From: Bacillota bacterium
Lineage (GTDB): Bacteria > Bacillota > Clostridia > Acetivibrionales > DSM-27016
NCBI GenBank assembly: GCA_023390115.1
Contig: JAEWDM010000009.1
Coordinates: forward strand, 1-64,000
Length of the DNA stretch: 64,000 bases
Direction: 5' to 3'
Shown: positions 42,601-50,435 of the stretch, piece by piece
Layout of the letters: every line of letters starts with the position of its first letter
Numbering within the stretch: the stretch's first letter is position 1
Made by a program: the position numbers and the translations under genes
The notes under the pieces: generated by a model
Databases searched by the model: none
Told to the model about the DNA's origin: nothing
The model's input: only the letters and a program-made list of their open reading frames with translations

Positions 42601-45600
42601 TAAATACTTTATATGAGTTATTTGGCAGCAATAGAAGGATTGATAACCAATGTTTTTTAGGTGCTGTAAAAACTAATATTGGACACTTAGAAGCAGCGGC
42701 GGGAATTGCAAGCTTAATTAAAACCGCATTGTGCCTGCAAAAAAAGGAAATACCTCCTAATTTAAATTTTCACAAAATAAATCCCTATATTAATATAGAC
42801 GAGTCTGTATTTGTTATTCCAACCCGGTTAGAGACTTGGCATTCCAAGTCTTTAGCTTGTTGTGCCGGCATAAGTTCCTTTGGATTTGGAGGTTCAAATT
42901 CACATATTATACTTCAGGAATACATATGTAATAATAAAATATGCAATGGGGATGGCAAGAACCATAGAAATATTCTATTTATTTCTGGTAAAAGAAAAAT
43001 GGATTTGTCTCCATTGATCAGGAGCTATATAGAGTTCTTAAAGAGCAATGAGAAGTACAGCCTGGAAGATATTTGCTATACTTCAAATGTAGGAAGGAAT
43101 CACTTTCAATATAGAGCTGCTTTTATTGCGGATTCGCTTGAGCATATGGAGCAAAGGCTGGAAACTTATTTGAATGAATTAAAAGAAAATGAAGAGGTGC
43201 CTTTTTCATTCTTCAATAAAAATGAGAAAGCTTTAATCTTTACCTTTTCTGGTCAGCCAGTAAATAATATGCAAACTGTAAACTATTTTTATACAAATTA
43301 TTATATCTTTAAGGATAGCGTTAATCAATGTCGGGATATTCTCAAAAAGTATACGGATATTGATATAATTGAGGTCATTAACGGTAATCATGATCTTTCC
43401 TGCCAATATGTAGGCAAACAAATTTGCTCCTTCGTTTTTGAATATTCTTTGGCGCAGTTATGGATATCGATTGGCATACAGCCAACTTTAACAATGGGAT
43501 ACGGTGTTGGAGAATTTGTGGCGTCGTGTATAGATGGAATGTTTACTCTTGAAGACATGCTTAAATTGTCCGTTATTCGCTCGGGCATAATAAGCTCTCT
43601 GATAACCGCCAAATCAACTGTTATTGTTTTATCCGCCGCAGAAAGCATAATAAATAAGGTAAAAGGCTTTCCGGCTCTTGACGTTGAATATGTTGTTGAC
43701 GCTGATATTACTATTATCAGAGGAAATAACACTGATATCAATGCTATTATACAATATGTGGAAATGACAGAGCAGACTTACTATCAGCTTCCATTGCATG
43801 AAAAGATAGACTATGATTCAGTCAGGAGAGCTATAGATGAAGACTTTCTAAAAGGAATAAAAATTAACAGGACGAAAACTAGATTTGAAACAAATATACT
43901 CGGACAGAATATGTTAAATGATCAAAACGATATTATAAAGTGGGTCGTGGACTCTTTCAAAGTAACTCATCTAAATTCAATTGCCGGACGCATTGGCCTG
44001 CAAGAAGGGGGATTATTCCTTAATATAGGATATTCTAAAAATGTGTCGGAGTTTCTAAAGAATAGAATATTACCGGAAAAGCACAAAATAGTTTCTTCTG
44101 TTTCTAATAAAGAATATGAGTTAACTGATATTCTTTATTCAATAAAGCAGATTTATGACTATGGGTTTGATTTTAATTGGGAAGCTCTGTCTGAGGTGCT
44201 ATCTATAGGAAACAAAGTCCCTTTGCCTTCTTATACCTTCCAGCGCAGTTCATACTGGTTTAAATTTAAAACTAAATTAGTTGATGATGAAGAAAGGAAT
44301 ACTATAATGAATGATTCTTATAAAAAAGATGTCATACTTTTGTTAAGAGAGCAGTCTGCTTTGATTAAGCAGCATGCAGAAATGATTTCAAATGTTATTA
44401 TAAATGACAATAGCATTATCCCGGCAATTAATAAATTTAACCTTGAATCTGAAAAATCTAATGAGGTCTCAGATGCGGAGTCAAAAGTATTAAACAAAAA
44501 TGCTTCGGATGCGGCGGCAGATTTGAATATAACAAGTGGGAATCATTCTCTTGCAGAGGCGATCAGTATGCCTAATAAGAAAACTATATCTGTTGAGTTT
44601 ATTAGTGAAAGTGTTATCAGGATCATATCAGATATTACCGCCTATCCCACTGGAAGCATTGAGCTTGAAAATAATATTATAGATGATTTAGGCTTTGATT
44701 CTATTATGCTAAGTGATTTAGCATCCAAAATAAAAAAAGCTTTCCCTTTGGGGGAAAAGAATTATACCAGTCTGGCTGGTGAAATTTACAGGAAAGAGCC
44801 TACTGTCAAAGAGATTATTTCACTTATTATTGATAAAATCAAAGATGATTATATTATTGAGGGTGGGAATTGTGGTACTTCGTCGTCAAATAAAGAATAT
44901 TCTGACGGGGCAGTCAAGAATGCTGCATCAGGACAGTTTAGAATGTTTGAAGAGTATTTGGAACTAAAGAGCAGAATAGAGAATATAGAAGATTTCAACC
45001 CTTATTTTAAGGTTAATACGAGCATAGCCAGAGACACAATAAAAATTAACGATGTGGAAATGATAAATTATTCAACTTATAATTACTTAGGACTAAACGG
45101 AGAAGAGGAAGTAATAGATAGTGCTGTTCAAGCTATTAAGTGCTATGGTACATCAGCCTCGGGAAGCCGGTTACTTTCTGGAGAAATTGCTATTCATAAG
45201 GAACTGGAGGATGAAATTGCAGGATTTTTAGGTACTGAAGACAGTATTGTCTTTATAGGGGGACACAGTACAAATGTTACAACTGTAGCTCATCTTGTAG
45301 GTGAGGGGGATCTCATTATTCATGATTCGCTTAGTCATAACAGCATCATACAAGGGTGTCTGATGTCGGGAGCGGCCAGAAGACCATTTCCGCATAATGA
45401 TTGGGAAGCGTTAAATGAAATACTGACACTCGTCAGGCCAAGCTATAGGCGTGTTTTAATTGTAATTGAAGGTGTATACAGTATGGATGGGGATATTGCA
45501 AAATTACCTGAATTTATTAAAGTTAAGAAAAAGCATAATGCACTATTAATGGTTGATGAAGCACACTCCTTGGGGACTATCGGAATGAGTGGCAAGGGTA

Positions 45601-46139
45601 TTGGCGAGTATTTTAATGTTGACAGAGGAGATGTTGATATTTGGATGGGAACATTAAGCAAGTCGTTGGCAAGCTGCGGCGGGTATATAGCCGGAAGCAG
45701 AGAGTTAGTTATGTATTTAAAATATACCGCCCCGGGCTTTATATTCAGCGTTGGGATTTCTCCTGTAAACACAGCGGCTGCAATTGCGGCAATAAGATGC
45801 TTGAAATCCAAGCCGCAATTAGTTGAAAGGTTAAAGTATAATGGACAATATTTCTTAAAGCTTGTCAAGGATAAGGGGCTTAATACCGGGCTTAGTGCAG
45901 ATAGCCCAATAATTCCTGTAATAATAGGAGATTCTGAAATATGTCTAAGGCTTTCTAATGCTTTGTTACTGAGAAATGTCAATGTTATGCCTATAGTTTA
46001 CCCGGCAGTTGATGAAAAATCTGCAAGGCTTAGATTTTTCGTGTCAGCGTTACATACTGAGGAACAAATGCATAATACCGTAGAGATTCTTGCAGAAGAA
46101 ATTAATAAATTAAATGAATATAGGAGTATATTGGTATGA
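39615..46139 (+). CDS. Hybrid synthase FAAL-ACP-KS-pseudoAT-ACP-alpha-oxoamine synthase
   Basis: This 2174-residue megasynthase starts at TTG 39615, with GGCGGTGA 5-7 bases upstream. Domains: fatty acyl-AMP ligase 1-570 (FSSGSTGIPKG, PLTHDMGLIG); ACP 600-670 (Ser631 in YGMDSL); ketosynthase 684-1110 (Cys849, His984, His1024 all present); degenerate acyltransferase about 1205-1545; ACP 1660-1745 (Ser1696 in GFDSIM); PLP alpha-oxoamine synthase 1775-2174 (Lys2016 in GTLSKSLASCGG, VDEAHSLG). The AT reads GYGVGE at 1295-1300 where GHSxGE is required, so Ser is Gly1297, and the later catalytic His position is Asp1399. Expected chemistry: load a fatty acid, extend by malonate supplied in trans, then condense decarboxylatively with an amino acid. 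The product would be an amino-diketone able to close to a hydroxypyrrole or pyrrolinone. Confidence 0.9.
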   Translation: MKTFQIFSQILKQQSLNTVNGITFITNQGDAFVSYKKIYANAYELTGILREKGIKRKDEIILQIDEPIEFIIGFWACIIGGFIPVPVSVGNNLEHRLKLIRIWQTLNNPYLLSSSEAYKRIIKFVSENGYNEVKNDFEGKSIIFVYSNYEWVEEKYADIDLEQNIQPSDIAFIQFSSGSTGIPKGVIVTHEGLIINIESIIDGNETTDRDSYLSWMPLTHDMGLIGLHLTPLFKGINQFIMPTNLFIRRPTLWLEKCSEYKVTFTASPNFGYKHFLRAFENKETCGLDLSSLRLISNGAEPISLKLCNEFLDKMSPFGLKKSCMFPVYGLAEATLAVTFPPVYESVRSLTVDRCHLLEGEHIVLCRDGVDFVDLGYPLKCNELRITDAMNNGLADEHIGYVQIKGKNVTAGYYNNKEATESLILPDGWLNTGDMGFVKDGRLYLTGRAKDIIFINGQNYYSYDIERIVEDIPGAETGKVVATGIFDHAVGEENLVLFVMFKKKNSKEFKQLSLKLCERISGSIGIKIDKVVSIKSIPKTTSGKVQRFMLKEQYINGMLDSYTFSLSEEEKDKCMDKCKARPDDKAYKNKGLNTKTIEETAYVIKSEIARLLKRPCESIDCNVPFSEYGMDSLCGEQLAEALEQKLDRLFSPCLIWDYPTVELLSRHLSGEELNNKPEAADLCSDEPIAVIGMACRFPGGANSTEKFWTQLANGIDSISIMSDNRKSLISENPNIFSFRGGFVDNIDKFDPQFFSISPKEAVRMDPQQRILLEVVWEALESGGIPIRKIEGTSAGVFIGISSNDYSKLLLENEDDLNVFTGTGNSHSIAANRISYILNLKGPSISVDTACSSSLVAVHYACESIRRGQSEIAIAGGVNIILLNEISQAFSNANMLSPDGKCKTFDSSANGYVRGEGCGVVILKRFSSALKDKDNIIAVIKGSAVNQDGKSNGLTAPSGPSQKRVITMALNMAGMEPKDISYIETHGTGTALGDPIELNTLYELFGSNRRIDNQCFLGAVKTNIGHLEAAAGIASLIKTALCLQKKEIPPNLNFHKINPYINIDESVFVIPTRLETWHSKSLACCAGISSFGFGGSNSHIILQEYICNNKICNGDGKNHRNILFISGKRKMDLSPLIRSYIEFLKSNEKYSLEDICYTSNVGRNHFQYRAAFIADSLEHMEQRLETYLNELKENEEVPFSFFNKNEKALIFTFSGQPVNNMQTVNYFYTNYYIFKDSVNQCRDILKKYTDIDIIEVINGNHDLSCQYVGKQICSFVFEYSLAQLWISIGIQPTLTMGYGVGEFVASCIDGMFTLEDMLKLSVIRSGIISSLITAKSTVIVLSAAESIINKVKGFPALDVEYVVDADITIIRGNNTDINAIIQYVEMTEQTYYQLPLHEKIDYDSVRRAIDEDFLKGIKINRTKTRFETNILGQNMLNDQNDIIKWVVDSFKVTHLNSIAGRIGLQEGGLFLNIGYSKNVSEFLKNRILPEKHKIVSSVSNKEYELTDILYSIKQIYDYGFDFNWEALSEVLSIGNKVPLPSYTFQRSSYWFKFKTKLVDDEERNTIMNDSYKKDVILLLREQSALIKQHAEMISNVIINDNSIIPAINKFNLESEKSNEVSDAESKVLNKNASDAAADLNITSGNHSLAEAISMPNKKTISVEFISESVIRIISDITAYPTGSIELENNIIDDLGFDSIMLSDLASKIKKAFPLGEKNYTSLAGEIYRKEPTVKEIISLIIDKIKDDYIIEGGNCGTSSSNKEYSDGAVKNAASGQFRMFEEYLELKSRIENIEDFNPYFKVNTSIARDTIKINDVEMINYSTYNYLGLNGEEEVIDSAVQAIKCYGTSASGSRLLSGEIAIHKELEDEIAGFLGTEDSIVFIGGHSTNVTTVAHLVGEGDLIIHDSLSHNSIIQGCLMSGAARRPFPHNDWEALNEILTLVRPSYRRVLIVIEGVYSMDGDIAKLPEFIKVKKKHNALLMVDEAHSLGTIGMSGKGIGEYFNVDRGDVDIWMGTLSKSLASCGGYIAGSRELVMYLKYTAPGFIFSVGISPVNTAAAIAAIRCLKSKPQLVERLKYNGQYFLKLVKDKGLNTGLSADSPIIPVIIGDSEICLRLSNALLLRNVNVMPIVYPAVDEKSARLRFFVSALHTEEQMHNTVEILAEEINKLNEYRSILV

Positions 46140-47461
46140 AACATAAATTAAGTGAATTAAGTGCAATTAAAAATGCAGGAGCACCTTTGATCGAGGTAGA
46201 GGAGAAAAAATGGTTTGAGCCTGCGCTGAGAAAATTTGCCAAGGCTATCGCATTTACAAAAATGGGTGAAGAGCTTACGGTATATTTGAAAATTATTGAT
46301 TTTATAAGAGTTATAGCATTTAGTATAGCGAAAAATACTAATATTATTAATGATTTAAAATCATGGAAAAATATAAAGGAGCTTTCAGGATATGATTACG
46401 GCATACTTAGAGCGTTTGTCGAACTGGGCTGTAAGGCCGGTATCCTTGATGAGAAAGACAGCTTGATAAAAATAAATGAGGAGATTTTGTCGGAAGAGTA
46501 TGTTACTGGTCAGTATATAATTAAAAACATAAAACAAAAAAACCTGAGTTGGTTAAGCTCAAAACATAGACGGGAGATTAGTAATTTTACATTTATTTAT
46601 TTATTAATATGTATACGAAATGAAGAGAAGGTCGATTCTGATATACTAGCCCAATTTGGCATTAGTGATAGATGGATAAATATAGTAAATAAAAATTCAT
46701 ACAACTATGAGCTTATATTGTGTGAGTATGTACTTGAATTATTAAATGTTAATCTTGTCGGTAAGATAAAATTTTCAAAAGGCGAGGAATTCTATACAAG
46801 CCTTGGGAGAAGTGCATTTGAATTGTTTACAAGAGAATATTTTAAAAAAACTTTAGATTGTATGAATTTAATAGGAGAAATAAAAATATTTTTAGATATC
46901 GGATGTGGATATGGGGACTATATAGAGATTGTGTCTAAAATGGATACTATTGAGAAGATAACTGGGGTTGAGCGTCAAACTGAGGTGTATAATATTGTAA
47001 AAGAGAGATTTAAACATTATAAGAATATTGAAATAATAAATGAGAATGTTTTTAATATTGAGTTAGATGAAAAAATCGATCTCATTTTATTAAATTATGT
47101 ACTATTCTATTTTTCGGACGCGGATAAGCTAGAGCTATTTAAAAAGCTAAATAAAATTTTAAATGATAAAGGACACATAATGATATGCCAATATTATCCG
47201 AAGACAGAGGAAATAAAGAGAAATTTAGCAATTGTAAATAAGGATTTTGATTTTGATAAACGAATAGGAATGTATCTGGGAAATATTATTCTCTACTCAG
47301 AAGTTCTTTTAAATGAGACGTTAGATGATTTTAAGCAGTCTGAAAGATGGGAAGCCTTTTGTGAAATTATTGATAAGGCTGACTTGGAGATAGGTTATAT
47401 TACTAATGCAGAAAGGTTTTACTATTCGTATTTTATCATGCTTAAAAAGAAAAAAAGCTAA
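46136..47461 (+). CDS. Winged-helix SAM-dependent methyltransferase (O-MT-like)
   Basis: The start codon overlaps the synthase stop (ATGA), so translation is coupled and the substrate is probably the synthase product. The 441-residue protein has an N-terminal helical part with a winged-helix-like segment (76-118) as in family-2 O-methyltransferases. A Rossmann domain follows, with SAM motif LDIGCGYGDY (253-262) and ILLNYVLFYFSD. Prodigiosin PigF, which methylates a hydroxypyrrole made by an oxoamine synthase, is the functional analogy. O-methylation is an inference; C- or N-methylation cannot be excluded. Confidence 0.82.
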   Translation: MKHKLSELSAIKNAGAPLIEVEEKKWFEPALRKFAKAIAFTKMGEELTVYLKIIDFIRVIAFSIAKNTNIINDLKSWKNIKELSGYDYGILRAFVELGCKAGILDEKDSLIKINEEILSEEYVTGQYIIKNIKQKNLSWLSSKHRREISNFTFIYLLICIRNEEKVDSDILAQFGISDRWINIVNKNSYNYELILCEYVLELLNVNLVGKIKFSKGEEFYTSLGRSAFELFTREYFKKTLDCMNLIGEIKIFLDIGCGYGDYIEIVSKMDTIEKITGVERQTEVYNIVKERFKHYKNIEIINENVFNIELDEKIDLILLNYVLFYFSDADKLELFKKLNKILNDKGHIMICQYYPKTEEIKRNLAIVNKDFDFDKRIGMYLGNIILYSEVLLNETLDDFKQSERWEAFCEIIDKADLEIGYITNAERFYYSYFIMLKKKKS

Positions 47462-47515
47462 GTCACATCACTATAAGATATTATATATTATTATTTTAAA
47501 AAGGGAGGATTCATA

Positions 47516-48865
47516 ATGAAAAAGAAAAAAATAATATTGATTAATCCCGGAATATCTACGCAGACTTATGCTAAAAATTCTTCAACAAAGTATCCACCAT
47601 TAGGTATTGCATATATTGCGGCTTTAACCGCAAAAGATAAGTGGGAAATCGAAATTCTTGACGAAAATTATGAAAAAGTAAAATATAAGCCTTGTGACTT
47701 AGTATGTTTTTCTATTATGACATGTCAGGCCAACAGGGCTTATGAAATTGCCACACAATATAAGGAGAAAGGTGTGCCCGTTATTTTTGGAGGAGTTCAT
47801 CCAACATTTTGTACAGAAGAGTCGCTGGAGTTTTGTGATAGTGTAGTTGTTGGGGAAGCTGAAAATATATGGAGTGTGGTTCTTGAGGATTTTCAAAAGG
47901 GCAATTTAAAAAAAATATATAAGAGCGAAAAGGAAGTCGATATACATAATTTAATTTATCCTGCTCATGATTTATTAGATAAAAGATATAATTTTGCCTC
48001 AATTTCTACTTCCAGAGGATGTCCAATGCAATGTGAGTTTTGTTCTGTTGCTTCGTTTCATGGCAACAGATATAGGACAAGGCCGGCAGATGAGGTTGTA
48101 AACGAAATATCTATCTGCAAAAAGAAATTCATATTTTTTGCCGATGATAATCCGTATGGATATTCAGAGGCCCATACAAAAAGGTTTATAGATATTTGCA
48201 AAGGAATGATAAAAAATAAATTAAACAAAACCTGGATTACTCAAATTTCAATGAATTTTTGTTATGATTTAGAAGCTGTAAAAATTGCGGGTAAGTCTGG
48301 CTTAATAGCAGTATTATTAGGTATTGAATCAGTTAATGATGAGGTGTTAAGCGGAAATATGAATAAAAAAATTAACAAAAAATATGTAAAAAATTTTCAA
48401 TATTCTGAAAATTTACATAAACATGGCATACTGATATGTGGTTCATTTATTTTGGGTAACTGGGAAGATAATGAAAAAACGTTTGACAATCTTTATAATT
48501 TCATTAAGAGATCTAAAATAGATGTTCCGGCCATAAATTTTTTGACTCCATTTCCGGGCACGCCGCTAGAAAAAAGACTTGGACAAGAGAATAAACTAGA
48601 TAAGTTTAGAAATTTTCCTGAAGATTGGGTTAATTATAATTTAGTAAATCAGGCAATTATTGAAACCAGTACTATGTCAAGGGATGATTTAAATAAAAAT
48701 ATGAAAAAGTTGATTAAAAAAGTATATAGCAGATTAGAGATATTAAAACGAGCTTTGTATGTTTTGTACTATTCCAAAAGTTTACTGAAATGTATAATGG
48801 CTTTTCAGGCTAATTTGGGTTATAGGGATATGTATTTCAATTCAGTCTACTTCAAGAGCTATTAA
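47516..48865 (+). CDS. B12-binding-domain radical-SAM enzyme
   Basis: This 449-residue protein has an excellent ribosome binding site (AAGGGAGGA). Residues 1-150 form a B12-binding Rossmann domain (PPLGIAYIAAL, IFGGVHPTF, SVVVGEAE). A radical-SAM barrel follows with Cys169-x3-Cys173-x2-Cys176 in TSRGCPMQCEFCS, and later GIESVNDEVLSGNMNK and FGGSFILG-like strands. The family includes cobalamin-dependent C-methylases and ring-forming enzymes (BchE, HpnP relatives). Lying 54 bases after the methyltransferase, it probably tailors the same product, with the flavodoxin-ferredoxin at 38347 as electron source. Confidence 0.88.
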   Translation: MKKKKIILINPGISTQTYAKNSSTKYPPLGIAYIAALTAKDKWEIEILDENYEKVKYKPCDLVCFSIMTCQANRAYEIATQYKEKGVPVIFGGVHPTFCTEESLEFCDSVVVGEAENIWSVVLEDFQKGNLKKIYKSEKEVDIHNLIYPAHDLLDKRYNFASISTSRGCPMQCEFCSVASFHGNRYRTRPADEVVNEISICKKKFIFFADDNPYGYSEAHTKRFIDICKGMIKNKLNKTWITQISMNFCYDLEAVKIAGKSGLIAVLLGIESVNDEVLSGNMNKKINKKYVKNFQYSENLHKHGILICGSFILGNWEDNEKTFDNLYNFIKRSKIDVPAINFLTPFPGTPLEKRLGQENKLDKFRNFPEDWVNYNLVNQAIIETSTMSRDDLNKNMKKLIKKVYSRLEILKRALYVLYYSKSLLKCIMAFQANLGYRDMYFNSVYFKSY

Positions 48866-49202
48866 AATCAATTACTGCCCATCTGATGGAAATCAAAGGT
48901 AAAACTTAAGGGAAACTTAGGAGATTCCCAAGCAATTATCAAATCTAGGCACGTACATACAAAAATAAATGAAAAGTAAGAACTGTAACACATACCATAT
49001 AGGATAAAAACAGATCTGCTTATCTGGCGTGGAGCTATTTTTAATAAAATCCCTCCCGTACAATTTTTTGATGTGAAGTTATACAGTTTCCGTATTAGCT
49101 AAAAAGCTTTATGCAATGTTTATGAGTGGAAAAATAATTTAAAGAGAATAATTAAATTTTGTGTTATTATATAAACAATAAAATGTCGTTAAGGAGATTG
49201 TA
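48866..49202 (+). other. Gap between biosynthetic locus and helicase gene
   Basis: No gene is visible. A bulged stem GGGAA/TTCCC lies near 48910-48935 soon after the radical-SAM stop, but without a T run. The AT-rich end (TTATTATATAAAC near 49163) may hold a helicase promoter. AAGGAG at 49192 is the ribosome binding site of the helicase. Confidence 0.4.
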
Positions 49203-50390
49203 ATGGCTGAAGCGTTTGATATTTTTAATATTAATACATCTCTTGTGAAGGGGCTTGCAAAGGAGGGCATAAGCACTCCTACTGAAGTACAGAAGGCCGC
49301 CATACCCAAGGCATTGAAAAATGCTGATATAATAGTTCAATCGGAGACCGGCACAGGAAAAACCCTTGCATATCTTATCCCCCTGTTTGAAAAAATTAAT
49401 GCTTCAAGCAGAGAGATGCAGGCACTCATACTCGCACCTACGCATGAGCTTGCAATACAGGTGCACAGGCAAGCCGAGCGGCTGGCCGACAACTCGGGAA
49501 TAAAAATCATGTCAGCTCCCATAATAGGCAATGTCAATATTGACAGGCAGGTTGAAAAGCTGAAGCAAAGGCCTCATATAATAGTGGGCTCCACAGGGAG
49601 AATTCTTGAGCTGATAAAAAAGAAGAAAATATCGGCCCATACTATTAAAACTATAATAATTGACGAGGCTGACAGGCTGACGGACAAAAACAACCTTGAA
49701 GCTGTGAAGGCAGTAATAAAAACCACACTTAAAGAAAGGCAGGTCATGATGTATTCTGCAAGTATAGGCCAGAGCACCTTAAATGCAGCCAGGGATATAA
49801 TGAAGGAGCCTGAGTTTATAAAGCAGGAGAGCAATATGTCGCTGCCGTCATCCATTGAGAACCTGTATTTTTTAGCCGAAAAAAGAGACAAAATTGAGGT
49901 GCTGAGAAAATTAATAAAAATAATAAATCCTGAAAAAGCCATTGTATTTATAAATAAAAGCGAAGAAGCGGAGCTTATAGCCGCAAAGCTCCAATACCAC
50001 GGAATAAAGGCAGACGGACTCCATGGCGCAAACATAAAGAAGGATCGGAAAAAGACTATGGAGATGTTCAGGGCGGGAAAGGTCCGCGTACTTATTGCCT
50101 CCGATATTGCGGCCAGGGGACTTGATATACAGGGGGTAACGCATGTATTTAATTTAGACCTGCCGCATGACTCAAAAGGCTATCTGCACAGAGCAGGGAG
50201 GACTGGCAGAAACGGCAGTAAGGGCGTGGCCCTGTCCATAGCAGCGGATACTGAGCTTAAATTAATAAAATCATACGAGAAAGCCTTTAATATAAGCATA
50301 GAGTACAGGGAAATGTTCATGGGCAAAATTGTTGACAGAAAAAAAATTTCAGGCAAAAGGATTCCGGCAACGGATAGTGACATAAAATAA
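49203..50390 (+). CDS. DEAD-box RNA helicase
   Basis: The 395-residue protein contains the core helicase only. Motif I is SETGTGKT, motif Ia PTHELAIQ, motif II DEAD in IIDEADRL, motif III SAS (for SAT), motif V RGLDIQG and motif VI HRAGRTGR. It lacks a long C-terminal RNA-binding extension. Such proteins remodel ribosomal or structured mRNA, often in the cold. It is followed 45 bases later by an ABC-F gene, also a translation-related ATPase. Ribosome binding site AAGGAG. It is probably a housekeeping gene between two biosynthetic loci. Confidence 0.92.
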   Translation: MAEAFDIFNINTSLVKGLAKEGISTPTEVQKAAIPKALKNADIIVQSETGTGKTLAYLIPLFEKINASSREMQALILAPTHELAIQVHRQAERLADNSGIKIMSAPIIGNVNIDRQVEKLKQRPHIIVGSTGRILELIKKKKISAHTIKTIIIDEADRLTDKNNLEAVKAVIKTTLKERQVMMYSASIGQSTLNAARDIMKEPEFIKQESNMSLPSSIENLYFLAEKRDKIEVLRKLIKIINPEKAIVFINKSEEAELIAAKLQYHGIKADGLHGANIKKDRKKTMEMFRAGKVRVLIASDIAARGLDIQGVTHVFNLDLPHDSKGYLHRAGRTGRNGSKGVALSIAADTELKLIKSYEKAFNISIEYREMFMGKIVDRKKISGKRIPATDSDIK

Positions 50391-50435
50391 CGGTAGTTTC
50401 GAAATATATTCTTTATACGGGGGCTTAAAGCAAAT

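Noticed and set aside
43233..43741. Minus-strand frames inside the megasynthase (for example 43388-43741)
   Set aside because: No ribosome binding site, and the plus strand is fully coding in a recognisable domain order.
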